Positions 10,214 to 21,525 of a stretch of 64,000 nucleotides of DNA are shown one piece after another. Source of the DNA: Auricularia sp. M13 (Eukaryota; Basidiomycota; Agaricomycetes; Auriculariales; Auriculariaceae); the NCBI GenBank assembly GCA_037042915.1, contig CM073193.1:310001-374000 (forward strand), given 5' to 3'. A program made the translations under genes and the position numbers. A model generated the notes under the pieces. It saw only the letters and a program-made list of their open reading frames with translations. It did not search any database and was not told the DNA's origin. Positions within the stretch are counted from its first letter, which is position 1; each line of letters starts with the position of its first letter.

Positions 10214-13200
10214 TTACGCCCCCTTCTTCCAGCAGCCTGCGAAGACCTCCTCGTGGTCCTGCCAGCCGAAGAAGGACAAGGGACCCTCCTCACCGAAAAG
10301 CGCATCCAGCCCAGCGTACGCTGAAAAGAACTTGACGCTCGGGGTGATCACGGCGTCGAGCCTGTTACCCTCGGGGACGATCTGGCCAGCGCGCGCAGTG
10401 GCGAAGACATGGCCGCCGCGGCCGACAAGCTTAGCAGAGAAGGACGACTTGATGACGTCCGCCTCGTCGCGCTCGTTGCGGTCGGTCGGGTGTCCTGAGA
10501 CGAGGTTGTCGAGAAGCTTTACGACGTGATGCCTGGTTGTGACTTAGCTACGTGCTTGCCGGCTGGCGCATGGAGGGATGCTTACGAGGGGATATGAATC
10601 ATGCCGCGGACGAGATTTCCTTCAGCGTAGCGTCCCTGACAGGCAGCGCATCCTGTATTCTTCGGGCCTGGTAACAGTCAGCTCGAAAATTCGACATCAA
10701 GAGCACCGGGACTTACGGCTAAGAACTACGACGTGAGACTCGACAGCAGGTTCGTCCGGGCTGTGCTGGTACGAGAGCTCGAACGAGTAGCTATCGTTGT
10801 ATGCATGCTCGTTTAGCATAACGCTGACGATGAAGTGCCTGTAGTTCTTGATGGCATTGATTCCAACCGGGACGAGGATGTCGGTGATAGGGTTCGAGAA
10901 GAGAGGCGACGGATGGGTGCGCGTCCTGTTCTTCGACTTGTCGACGACCTCCTTCAGCCCGAAATGGGCCTGCAGAACGGAGCGGTACTTCACGCGTTCC
11001 TGATCGCTAACAGTCTTGGAGACATCCACGCCTTCGACAACGGGATAGGTATAATCTTTGCATAGATTCAGCTGTGCCGAAAGATAGTGCTCACGAAGTT
11101 GCTTACGCTTAGGAAACACATCCGGTCGGTTCTCAAGCGAGCGAGCGTCCTATATCAAATTTCAGCCACCGCGCTACTAACGCGGAGAGAGCACCCTCAC
11201 CATGGGCGTCCAGTAAGCGTCGCGCGCCTTCCTGAATCTGAGTACATTGTCAGTATCAAATAACCATGCATCTGAAATTACGAACGGAAGCATGTCTGTC
11301 GCTTGGTCGAGGCGCGTGTGATCAAGCTGGTAGTAGGTTCCACCAGTCGGCTGAGTGAAATACGTGAACTTGCCGGTGTCCTTGTCGTTGTAACCCGCGC
11401 CGACCCAGTAATCTTTGTAGCAATACTCCCAGAGAGCGTAGATCCTAAAGAGTTTGAGCATTTGTGCCACGGCTGTAAAATGCATTTACCTGTCTACGTT
11501 GGCATGGTGGAGCCAAAAGACAGGATCAAATCCAGCGTAGTCGTTCTGACCCTATCGCAGCATCAGAGTCAGGCCGGAGAACAGACTCTCACAAATACGA
11601 CGACGGACCATGTGGCCCACTCCGCCAACTATGACGTGAATTGAGTTGTGAGATGCCTCGAGGGATTCTGCAGAGAGTTAGCAATTAGGAATAATGACGA
11701 TGGTGGTGCATACTCGAAACTGTAGTGCTTCCGCCTTTGCTGGGATCGGATTGAACCTGGGAATGTTGAGTCTTCGCGCGACGGCAAAGCATATAATTTA
11801 CCGTCGTGTTCGACATTTCATCCCAGCTATGTAGGTTATTAGTAGCGGTAATGAAAAAGAGAAGACGAAACGAACAAGAGAGACCACTTCGCCGGATCCG
11901 GCTCGCTCTCAAACGTGAAAAGGTGAGCAACCTTGGCGCGCATATCAGCGTAGAGGCGCTTGAGCTCCCTGATTGTAATTAGTCGAAGGAGATGAGGTGG
12001 TAGAGGATGCACGCACTTGTCGATCTTTGCGTAGTCGTCAGTGGGAGTCGGCGTCGCGCCCGGCCAACGGTAGGTCCGGGCCCACTTGGAGAAGAGCGCC
12101 TCCTGCTTGACAACCGGGTCGGTGAAGGGAACGTCGGCGATGATGTCCTGGAACTGTTCGTTCAACGGCGTGGGGAATGTGTAGTGCGCCAGAGGATTGG
12201 GGACCGTCTCGGTCGTGCCACCCGGGGTAAGGATTGCGACCGTCTCATCCTTGATGACCTTGGGGAAACCCTCGGTCAGCACGATGGGGTCGGTCCAGTC
12301 CCAGAAGCTGCAAGAAGGTCAGAGTTAAGATGCGAGCGGGTAAAGCTACCTACGGCCAGCGCAGTTCCTTCGCCGCAGCCTTCCACTTCGCCGCCGTCGG
12401 GGCCGGGAGGCCTTGGACGAGCTGCTCCGCGATCTTCGTCGCTGCGATACCGATAGATTGCTGCAAATGTCAATCGTGAAACATCGATGAACACAAATAG
12501 GCAAACCTCGAGCGCAAGCAGGTATGGGCGGTGCCACGGCGGGAAGAGAACAGCTGCGCGGAATCACGCGTTAATGGGGCATGGAGGGAGGTTTATCATT
12601 ACGTACAGGCATGGTTGCAGTAACCTGTTGGATGCCTTAGTATTGGTTTTTGTAAGTGATGCATGAAGTCTCACCTCCGTAACGTTTCTCTCCGGAAGGA
12701 GCAGTGCTTGCCGTCTGAACAGGGCCAGGTGCGGCAGTGGTACCAGCTCCGAGGAGGTTCAGCGGCGAAGAGCTGAATCGTGTCGTGCATCATCAGCCAA
12801 GGATCAATTGAAAATAGATGAGCAAATTACCCCAGAACGGTGCTCGGATCGACGTTCAGAGTCTGGGTCGCGGCGCCGAGGGCAGTGGTGACGCCGCCGA
12901 CGACGCCAGTACCCACGTCGCGTGCGCCCTGCACAACACCACCAGCAACTTGGCCAAGGCCGGTAGCAACATTGCCAAGGAGGCCTCCCGCACCGCCAAG
13001 GGAAGGAGCGGGTTTCCCAGCGCTGAAGAGGCCGACGGGCGAAGGCTTCGGTGCGGACGTGGTCGTAGCGGTCGCAGCAGCCGCGGTCACAGCGGCGCCT
13101 GCGAAGGATTAGCCTGGTTTTGCATCTTGACTCGCGCACGCACCTTTGTCAGACAAGTCTCCGGACGCTGGGTCGCCGCTATCATATTATGAGCTTCATT

Positions 13201-13535
13201 CAACCATGGGGCAGGAAAGATTTACGGGTAGCGCGAGTACGGGATACCGTGGATGCCGCCTTGAGATATCGACATAAGGTAAAGCAGGATCCCGACGGGG
13301 AAGACGCACCCAGATTGAACCAGGTTCCGGCCTCAGGAACAATGCTCTCTGGCTTGAACGTCGGCGGCAACGTGGGGACCGGCTGGTTGGGATACTGAAT
13401 CGCCCTGAGGGAGAGGATGAACAGCGTAAACTGCTCAGGGTGGTTCTTCTGGAGGTCCTTGAGGTTGAGGCGGGGGTATGTCCCCTCGGGGCGTCCGGTG
13501 ACGATATAGGTAGGGTCGGTAGCGTTCGAAGACAT
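10214..13535 (-). CDS. Tyrosinase (polyphenol oxidase), long form with internal insertion
   Basis: Type-3 copper enzyme oxidising monophenols and o-diphenols in melanin formation. Nineteen exons (first 13310-13535, last 10214-10532) are in phase throughout and give 808 residues; usual fungal forms have about 550-660. CuA histidines lie in GGIHGIPY, GGYCNHA (its Cys would form the thioether) and PPWHRPY; CuB histidines in SLEASHNSIHVIVGG and FWLHHANVDR. FWDWTDP and the C-terminal lid domain with a CAACQGRYAEG motif are present. No signal peptide, consistent with a latent cytosolic proenzyme activated by cleavage of the C-terminal domain. Between the first and second CuA histidines, exons 12831-13098 and 12675-12772 encode about 110 residues rich in Ala, Gly, Thr and Pro that known tyrosinases lack. 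Confidence 0.93.
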
Positions 13536-14836
13536 CGCGGGGTGTGACTCTGTAGAGGCAGCAACTTGAACGGTCTTGACACGTCGCGATTTATAGCAGA
13601 CTGGGGCCGGAGATCCACAGACAGCGACGCACCAAGTCGCGACGCCGGTCGCGAACCTTGGCATAGCGCGCTACGAGGGGCTAAATCCTGCGGTTCTTTG
13701 TCCTGAGAACGAGCGGGCTCCGATTTGCCGACACTGCTGGCCAGACGACATCTCCAGTAGCTTAGTCCGGCCGCTTCTAGTGTGTCCGCACAACGTTGCA
13801 GGAGTATCTGTGCCAAGACCTCTCCGTTGTCACAGCAAATGGCTAACGCGGTGCGTACGCTCGCTGAAGAGTGTACGGAGATGGATCCTGGCTATCCTTC
13901 ACGCGACCAAGCGACGCGAACATGAGCTGCACGAGCATCCTTTCCGAAGGTCCAAGTTCAGACAGGCTATGGAGCAGAAATCGCGCATTTGTTTGCATGA
14001 TTCGAAGTTGACAGCGGGATTCTAGCCAGCGCCTCGCAATCTCCCAGGGTAGCAGGCAGTAGCAGCGCAAGAGACGTCCGAACGAGCCTAGAGCTACTGA
14101 ATGACCTCCGAGCGCATAAACCAGATGCAGTACGAAGCAGGTCCGCGTCGCGCACGTCAAAGCGAGAGCCGTCAAGGTTCGTCAAGGGTGCAAACTAGCC
14201 AGTCAGCACAAGCCAGCATGATCACATGGCACGCGACCCGTGTTCGCATGTAAAAATCGCGAGGAAGAGGGCCTTTGGCATATGCAAGCGTAACACGGCA
14301 AAAATCTGAGGTCGTATGGAAAAGGAAAGGGGCAAAAAGAGAGCTGTTCGTCGGCGTTGGCCGCACCGGGCGTTGACAGCTCTTCCTCCGGCCACTGGCA
14401 GCATCGAAGTCCCCTCGTCGAATTACTGTTCTGTGAATATACGTGCCCCGAGAAACTTGTGCGCATCAGACAAGCTTGGGATTAGTATCAATGACAAGAG
14501 CCTCCTCCAGCTTGATGGCACTGCTCATGCCGCACCTCCAAGACTTCAAGGAAGTTGGAGACAAGTGCACAAGATGCTGCGACAAGGTGCGGCCGATGTG
14601 AATACAACACGCAATGTCATTCCGCACACAATACAAATCCAGAAGGATCACACTCGAGCAAAAATCGAGTCTACATAGTCAATAAAAAAAGCAGTGCGCA
14701 AATGGCAGGCAGGATGGACCGTCCTCCCACAGCGCGGCGCGACAGGCCAGGCCGTGAGTGGTGGCGCGCGGGCATGCTCACATGGCGATGGAGCGGGGTC
14801 ATCATGATACACAGCAGGGAGTCCCATCAATAGGTA
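13536..14836. other. Intergenic, tyrosinase upstream region
   Basis: About 1.3 kb between two minus-strand genes. Only short frames without family resemblance or splicing logic. It should include the tyrosinase promoter and the 3' end of the next DUF6533 transcript. Confidence 0.4.
13590..13595 (-). promoter_or_regulatory. TATA box of the tyrosinase gene
   Basis: TATAAA on the minus strand, 55 bp before the ATG at 13535. The spacing matches the other TATA boxes in the window and supports that start. Confidence 0.55.
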
Positions 14837-16452
14837 TCATACGCTGCCTACTGTCCGCAAGTCGGCGAGTCGGTCGTCGTCGGACCCGTGCCAGGTGCGC
14901 AACGGTGACGACGAGTGCGGTGTGGACGGCAGCGGCGGCGGCGGCGCGAGCAGCCGCGTGGCGCTGGTGCGCGTCGTGCCCTGCGTCGTCAGCGCCTGCG
15001 TCCGGCTCAGGTGGCGGTCTGCGGGCTGCCACTGGTCCATGGACGCCATGCCGTCCTCATGCGCGAGCACCTCCTTGCGTAGCGACAGCGTCAGCCGCGT
15101 GCCTGCGAGACTGAGTCAGCACCAGGGCAGATGAGATGACCTGACAGCTCACCTCCGATCCCTGCGGCAGCCTGGAACAGCGAGATTGCGCTGGAGGTTG
15201 GCGTCAGATCGAACTCCATCCAGAGCGTGATGACAACGGTCGACGCGGCCAGAATCCTGCAGCCCATCAGCGTGGGAGGTCAAGACGCGGGGTGAACGTA
15301 CAGCGCAAAGTACGCGATGTTGGACGTGGCGAGCAAGCTGATAAGAGAACCCGCCTCGCCCGGGTGCGATCTTCGGAAGGCGAACCAGCGAGATACCGTC
15401 AGGATGGCCAGGTACAGTACGTAGGCGAGGGCTGACAGGTATGGGCACAAGGGTGAGCGGTGCGCCCGAGCCCGCAAAAGGAAAAACAACGCACGAAGAC
15501 CGAGGGCGGAGGCCATGGAAGGCCCATTGTGCTGGAAACACGTCCCGAAATGCTCTTGGAGTTTCGAGTTCGGCTCCGGCGAGACTGTCAAACGCCTGTC
15601 AGATGAGCTGGCGTGTGAACTGAGCACACGCACACTCTTGTTTGCGAAACGACACGGCGACGATGATGCCTGCCCCGGCAACGACGGCCGCGAAGAGGAG
15701 GGCGTTGATAATGACCAGCCGTCTGTTGCGCATGTACATTGCGTAGACGCGGATTTGTAACATGACTGGAGGGCGTGTCAGCGTACTGCGAGTTCTGCGG
15801 TGCGCAAGGCACGGAGATGGACTCGACAGCAATGTAGAACGAATCGAGCCCCATAGTGGATGTCGTTACTCACTACACATAGAAAATGCCAGGAGGAAGG
15901 TGCCGCCAGCTGTAAAGTTGTCGAAGGCCTGGCAGCCGCCGCGCGTCTCGATCTTGGCCCAGATCGTCGCCACACTCGCGTTCAGTAGCGCCATGGTCGC
16001 CATTCGGATCTATATTGCCGCGGAGTCGGTTGTAGTAGCGCGGTAGGAGAAGTGCTCGAGCTTACGAAGAAAAATATGCCAATGCTCCAGCCCCATACCC
16101 ATGTTCGTTGCTGGATGGTCGATACGGTTACACCAGTTCAAAATGGCTTTTGGCCAGAGGAAAAACGCGTACCCAGATGAGGTCAATCTAAAAGTATAAC
16201 CATTGAGATTAGCTCGGAGCGATACGCGGCTAACCGCTTAGCGCGTCGCGGACATACCTCGTCGCTGAACGTTAACACTGCCGAGGATTAATATCTCAAA
16301 CGATAACGCGCAGGATTATGGTTGTACTCACGGAGGTCGTAGTGATACCATGTCCAAGCCGTTACTGTCCACGCGCTCATCAGGACCCCCTTGCGCAACC
16401 TTGCGTCGCACAGCGCACCTTTTACAAAGGAAATTGGGTACAGCAAGGCCAT
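14837..16452 (-). CDS. DUF6533-family membrane protein (copy 2 of 4)
   Basis: The first exon 16419-16452 encodes MALLYPISFVK and joins in phase (intron 16365-16418) to VTAWTWYHYDL, then LLTFSDE, IDLIW and QRTWVWGWSIGIFFF. The next exons supply IRMATMALLNASVAT, a Cys-containing helix (CQAFDNFTAGGTFLLAF), IQIRVYAMYMRNRRLVIINA with a hydrophobic segment, a further helix before the conserved SNIAYFAL, and GIGGTRLTLSLRKEVLAHED. The C-terminal tail is hydrophilic and proline-rich (LLAPPPPLPS) and ends at 14837. The start was chosen because the same short first exon ending in a VK codon occurs in the copy at 58914-60459. Its intron after SDE uses a normal GT donor, unlike copies 1 and 4. Membrane protein of unknown role. 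Confidence 0.8.
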
Positions 16453-18493
16453 TCCTCCAGCACCCGCACGCGGGCGACAAAGCGACGGGTCGAGCGCAAA
16501 CCAAGAGGGCGCGGGCTGGGGCTCGATGTGGGGTAAGGAAGAAAAGAAGCCGGCCCGGGTGACGAGGGCGGAGACGGAACGGAGTAATCACCACGGAACA
16601 ATACACCGTTGATGGCCCCGAACTCTGGCCAGTGAGGTACCCAGGTAACTTATTGAGTACTACAACACTCCTGGCTCTCCAAGTAGTCTTGAGAGCTATC
16701 CAACGCGTGTTATATACCCCATGAAATCAGATGACGCATCGTTAAGGTCAATATGGAACAAAACAAGCTGCCATACAGGCGCTCCGGGAGCCCTCACCTT
16801 CGGGCTTCCCGGGATAGGGGATCTGACGCCAAGGATGGCCAATCGACTCACGGTCGAGTGGGAAGAAGATGACAGAAGCTTACCAAGATGTCAGTTCAGC
16901 TGGCAGTTTCCCCCGATGCTCCCAGTCCGTCATCCCATCTCCAAGGGCCGGCCAGAAAGGTTTGATTACCGGCGCAACACCCAGATACGGGCTAGTAACA
17001 GCGGACACTCATATCACGTCGGCTCCGTCCTGTTTGTTTACAGGGGTCAGGTGCGTCGGAAGTTCAGCCTGCTCAAGGAGTACTTGAGCTGAGGCTCCTG
17101 TTCATCGTGAGAAACATCTCAGAATGGCAACGTTGTGTCATAGTGGAACGATGCTTGGCTTCTCAGCGAGCAGAGCCACGTCACCGTCACACGACGGCAC
17201 AACTTCGCCGTCTCCTACGGACAGCAAACACTGCGACTCGGCTGCTCTCCGAGTCGTCTCAGCAAGGCATTGGCGATGAGATCGCCTCGGTCTACACGCC
17301 GTCTCAGGCTAGATAGGTCTGTATACGATCCCATCCTGCAAGTACGTCAAAAAAACAATCAACACAGCCAGGGAAATCATCGAGTTACTGTCTACCATCG
17401 GGATAGGTCCGAGAGACGCCAACAGGCTTCCTACATATCCGGGAGAACATCGCAAGGCTGAATCTGGCGGTACTCTCAACTCAACGGGCTTATTGATCGA
17501 GGAATTCAGTCAGAACATTCCTTCCCAGTCGATGTCTCAGTTGTGTGCTCATCAGGGGCATGTCACCCTTGCGAACCCCTCAATCATCCTCCTCCGTCAA
17601 ATGGCACATCACGTGTCCCAGAGCTCACTAAATGCATGTCCCAACCCATGGAATAAGGCGAACCTAACTGTATGAATACTACAGCGCATCTTCGGCGGGA
17701 TTTGGCTCTTCGGAGAAAGTCTTGAAGGTGGATATTGCGCAGGCGTGCCGCGCTCGCCGTGTAATAATCAAAAAATCCATAATAATAGAATCATGATGCT
17801 TTGATACTTGTACATTGGACAATTGTAGCTACCGACCCAAACATTATCAGGTGCTCCGTCGTGAATCGAGTGGCTGAAATGGTGCTGCGTTCCGCACCAC
17901 GCTTCGCCTCGTTTGGAACAACGCTGTGGTTCTCCACCACGCTATCCCACCACGTCGGATGTACAAAAACCTCGGAAGGGAGCAACAGATCACAACAGCG
18001 TCTCTTGCTCTCCTACCACCGACTACCTCAAGCGCAGAAATGAGGGATACAACTCACATAACGGAGGCATCGGAGAAACCGGCTGGGTATTCGGTGCTGG
18101 CGGAGGCGATGAAGAGGAAGGCGGAGAAGAAGGAGGCGGAGAAGAAGAAGAAGAGAAAGCAGTATGCCGAGAAACGCGCCGGGAGCGAGAGAAGTGACAA
18201 AGTCACCATAACCACCAGCGCGTGGGACCTGACTCGAAAGTGCAGCGGTCCACACGAAGGCGGAACAACCGCGGGGAAAAGACACTAGTCGCGACAAGGT
18301 ATTTCAGTTTATCGAGACTTTTACATGTCTTCAGCTTGAGATATTTTCGTCTGACTGAATTTGTTGTGAGCCATCAAAGAATTGCAACTCCGGGCGACAG
18401 GATCACGGGCCGGACGTATCCGATGTTGGTTCATTCCCCGCTGCTGTAACGTCTGGGCAGAAATCCGCCTGTCCCCTCCAGGCGCCGCTGCGC
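16453..18493. other. 2 kb region without a supported gene
   Basis: Several frames of 60-120 codons occur on the plus strand, but none joins into a family I recognise. A frame at 17926-18288 has a Lys/Glu-rich core (AEKKEAEKKKKRKQYAEKRA) encoded by a purine-rich tract near 18100-18180. It may be low-complexity DNA or the end of a small unrecognised gene. Confidence 0.35.
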
Positions 18494-19897
18494 ATGTCGA
18501 CGGCTGAAGTATCGCACCCATGGATATCCATGACGCCCCCGCGCGACGTGCGCGAGGACGATGGTGGATCAGACGCGCTATCGCGCCACGTTGCCACCGT
18601 ACCTGATGTTGCCACGGTGGACGTCCGTCTGCGTTTCGTTTCTCAAAACTGCGCCCAGGCTTATGCTCTACTCAGGGCCCTTCGTATAAAGCGGATAAAC
18701 CGGCGTCGCATGCTCCTGATCCTGACGGCGATGAGTCGGACTGCGAGGTGAGCAGCTTTTCGTTTGTGGCTAACATATGTTTTTAATGAACCCAAGGATG
18801 AAACTGGCTGGCCCGATGCGTTCGTTGGTGCTCGATCTCTGCTAGCACTGGCGCGTAAGCCGAGACTCTACCAACGAGCCAATATCGAACCGATGCCCGT
18901 CTTGCCACCACGCGTTCGAAAGCCGCCGATTAAGATCGAGGAGGACGTCCAAGAGCCAACGATCGTGCCTCAGCCGCAGGTCGTCCCTAAGCCTTCTCAA
19001 CCTCCACCACTGCAAGTAGTTGCGAGCGTATGTCTCCGTTTTTGGGAGCCAGAGGAGTCCTGCATTCATTTGCTCCGCCAGCCCCATCAGCTTCGGAGCC
19101 GAAAAACCAGAGCCAAACCCTACGATGTTGCTGTAGTCAAAGATGGCGGTAGCGACCATGAAAACAGCAAGGCTCGGTCTAAGGTTCAGAAGCGAGTTCC
19201 TGTCAACGCCGCTCCCGTTTCCGCCGTTCCCCCACCTCTTCCAGGAACCTCACCTCTCACCGACATCGATGATAGCTGGTACTGGGATCCCTTTTCTACT
19301 CTCACCCTTGAAGAGGTACGCCGGTTGTGCAACGCCGCATCGCGCCTCTCATGCCTTTCGCAGAGAACCACTCGCGGCGGCTATATGAAGGCCCTGGACG
19401 CCTACCGTTCCATGCGGGAGTACCCGACCCCCGAGGAGCTGCAGGCCGCGCACAAGGAAGTGGCCGACTTCCACCGCAACCATCCGCGGCAGAAACTGCA
19501 GGGGCTCTCGGCCGACGCGGCGGCGGTCTTCCTCGCGAGCGCTTCCTCGTGCGTCAAGTCGCCCAACTACGCGTGCCCGTGCGACCCGGCCTGCCCGGAA
19601 ACGCAGGCGAACTTCCTCGGCCTGCGGCGCCACATCCTTGCGCACTCCCACTTCCACCTTCATTGCATGGCGAAGAACCGGTATGGTGAGGAATGCCGCA
19701 ACATCGTGCTCGGAGGCCGCACGAGCGCCCTCATCCGCCATCTCCGCCAGCGCCACGGCTGGCAGGAGTGGCAGCTCAACCATTTCAAGCTGTCCGACGG
19801 GTATGTGTGCTGGCCGGACTGGGCGTGCTTCATAGACCACCCGCCGGGCGAGTTCACCAACCGCACGCAACAGAAGGCAAGGAGAGAGAGAAGATAG
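18494..19897 (+). CDS. Cys/His zinc-finger protein, paralogue of the gene at 4737
   Basis: Exons start at 18494-18622 and 18676-18747, then continue from 18797. Two further introns are likely, 19028-19081 (54 bp) and 19316-19363 (48 bp). Both are multiples of three without stops, so the frame stays open whether or not they are removed. The second sits just after LTLEE, matching the intron after FWKSDE in the paralogue, which argues it is real. The fully spliced product is 399 residues. N-terminal part: acidic and proline-rich with LARKPRLYQRAN. C-terminal part: a Cys-rich finger (YACPCDPACPE, then RRHILAHSHFHLHC) and a second finger (C-x8-C followed by RHLRQRH). The protein ends in a basic tail. 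Function unknown. Confidence 0.75.
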
Positions 19898-20602
19898 TTG
19901 GTCGTGGCATGTCCCAAGCTATGTTTACGCTTTCTACGCTCTTTTACGCTCTGCTGTATGCAATGATAGAATGCATTTTATGTATATGTCCACACGTTGA
20001 CGTTGCGCAACGCCGAGCGTAACTTGATGTCGACCATCGCCCATCCTGGAGTTTTCCAGAGTCTACACCATGGTTTTCACTGAAGCTTGGCCCGCGGCGT
20101 AGAGTCGACATGCCAGCTGCTGTTTGTGCGCAACTTCTCGTACCTGTACAACTCCATGTGCCTGGCAAGGAGCTGCGAGCATAGAAGAAAACTCAGAAGG
20201 ATTCATTTCTCTTATGATTCCCGTAAAACGTCAATTTCAGGGTGATCCTACGGCTGGGCAACGTGCGCGGGACCGTAAAAAGTGCCGCGAAGCAGACAGA
20301 TTTCAACTTACCACTTTCGCTCGCGCCGTCCGGTGCATATACACCGCATTTTGTGCTCCCTCTCTCGTATCGCTGATATTGTACGGTCTGTTCTCAAACT
20401 CGAGAATTGCTCGACACACTGATCGGACCCTTTGCCCTTTCCGCTCCATCCGCTTCGGTCCTCGGTGAGACCCATCCGGATCCCCTCCCCCGCAACCCAG
20501 ATAAGCCGTGAAATTTTTTAAGCTCAGCAGACCTCTCCTTGACCTGGTACCCCCCCTTCCCCCCATAGTACCAGTGATTTGAGCCGTGTCTGCTTGCGCA
20601 TC
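19898..20602. other. Intergenic, left edge of duplicated segment
   Basis: Contains the 3' side of the zinc-finger gene and, from about 20235, sequence repeated nearly base for base at 29505 (beginning atttcagggtgatcctacgg). The duplicated part is the upstream region of the repeat-protein gene. Confidence 0.6.
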
Positions 20603-21298
20603 ATGTTCGCTGCATCCTTCTCCGCATCCTCCATCGCCTCCTCTTGCAGTGCGCAGAGTCTGAGCGCGTTCGTGTCTGAGGTCGCCGTCGCCAAGCGCGT
20701 CGGCGAGCTCACGAACGCTGCGATGGCTGCGCGTCGGGCGCGCTCGCGCCCGGCGTGGCAGAAGGCTGAGGACTCGGAGAAGAGCAGTGATACGCTTTGC
20801 GCATTTGTTGCTGATGTTGCTGCATCAGCAAGGTTGCCCGAGTTGACGAGCGCTGCCACGGCCGCTCGTCGCGCTCGCGCACGCCCTGCACTCGAAAGTG
20901 CTACATTTATACCCGCCTCTCAGCACAATAAGACGTCGAATACACTTCTCGATGAGATATCTGCGGCTCCATATGCCGATGAGCTGCAAGATGCCGCGAC
21001 TGCCGCTCGTCGCGCCCGCTCACGCCCGATTTATCACGACGGCCCGGCGAAAGCTGTTCCCACGCCGACTCAGATGCCTGAACCCATGCGAGTCCAGTAC
21101 GGTTATGCGTGCCAGACAATGCCCACGCGCACAGCACCACCTCCCTGTCATGAGCTTGAAGAACTGGAAGTCATCGTGTTCCCTGCTCCTGAGCGGAGGA
21201 GCTCGACGCTGGTCCGGATGGAGACTATGCTCCAAGATCTGAAGGAAAACGGCATTAATGCTGAAGTTATCCGTCGTAATTTTCACCGCAGTGACTGA
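20603..21298 (+). CDS. Ala/Arg-rich protein with three tandem repeats (intact copy)
   Basis: Single exon, 231 residues, family not recognised. Three imperfect units of about 46 residues end in AARRARSRP, AARRARARP and AARRARSRP, near residues 41-50, 86-95 and 133-142. Each is preceded by a predicted amphipathic stretch (AFVSEVAVAKRVGELTNAA, AFVADVAASARLPELTSAA, DEISAAPYADELQDAA). The second half is unrepeated: a Pro-rich linker, an acidic segment (CHELEELEVIVFPAPERR) and a helical end (LVRMETMLQDLKENGINAEV). No signal peptide or membrane segment. The basic repeats could bind nucleic acid or pack as helical hairpins, which is inference. The copy at 29882 has lost the frame, so this one is the likely functional gene. 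Confidence 0.6.
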   Translation: MFAASFSASSIASSCSAQSLSAFVSEVAVAKRVGELTNAAMAARRARSRPAWQKAEDSEKSSDTLCAFVADVAASARLPELTSAATAARRARARPALESATFIPASQHNKTSNTLLDEISAAPYADELQDAATAARRARSRPIYHDGPAKAVPTPTQMPEPMRVQYGYACQTMPTRTAPPPCHELEELEVIVFPAPERRSSTLVRMETMLQDLKENGINAEVIRRNFHRSD

Positions 21299-21525
21299 TG
21301 GCTTTACAGTGGCTTCTTTCTGGAGTCGGCGAGGGTTTTTCTCCTTTCAATTCATGTTGTTCATCTTCTGATCTGATTCTTTCTCTATTACCATAATTTC
21401 CATCTTAATCTTAATATCTTTTCTTTCCCTCTCATTGGCTTGAGACTCTAGAAAATTGTGCGATCATGTTGCGGTCACGCTCCGGCGAATTGCCGAGGTT
21501 ATTCTCACGCGCTGCTATAACCCGG

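Noticed and set aside
13196-13816. 206-codon minus-strand frame overlapping the tyrosinase start
   Set aside because: It is an alternative frame over the first tyrosinase exons and promoter, without a recognisable domain.
18100-18180. Purine-rich gaggaggcggagaag tract as a possible regulatory or structural repeat
   Set aside because: Too short and irregular to claim; it encodes a Lys/Glu run in one frame but has no gene context.
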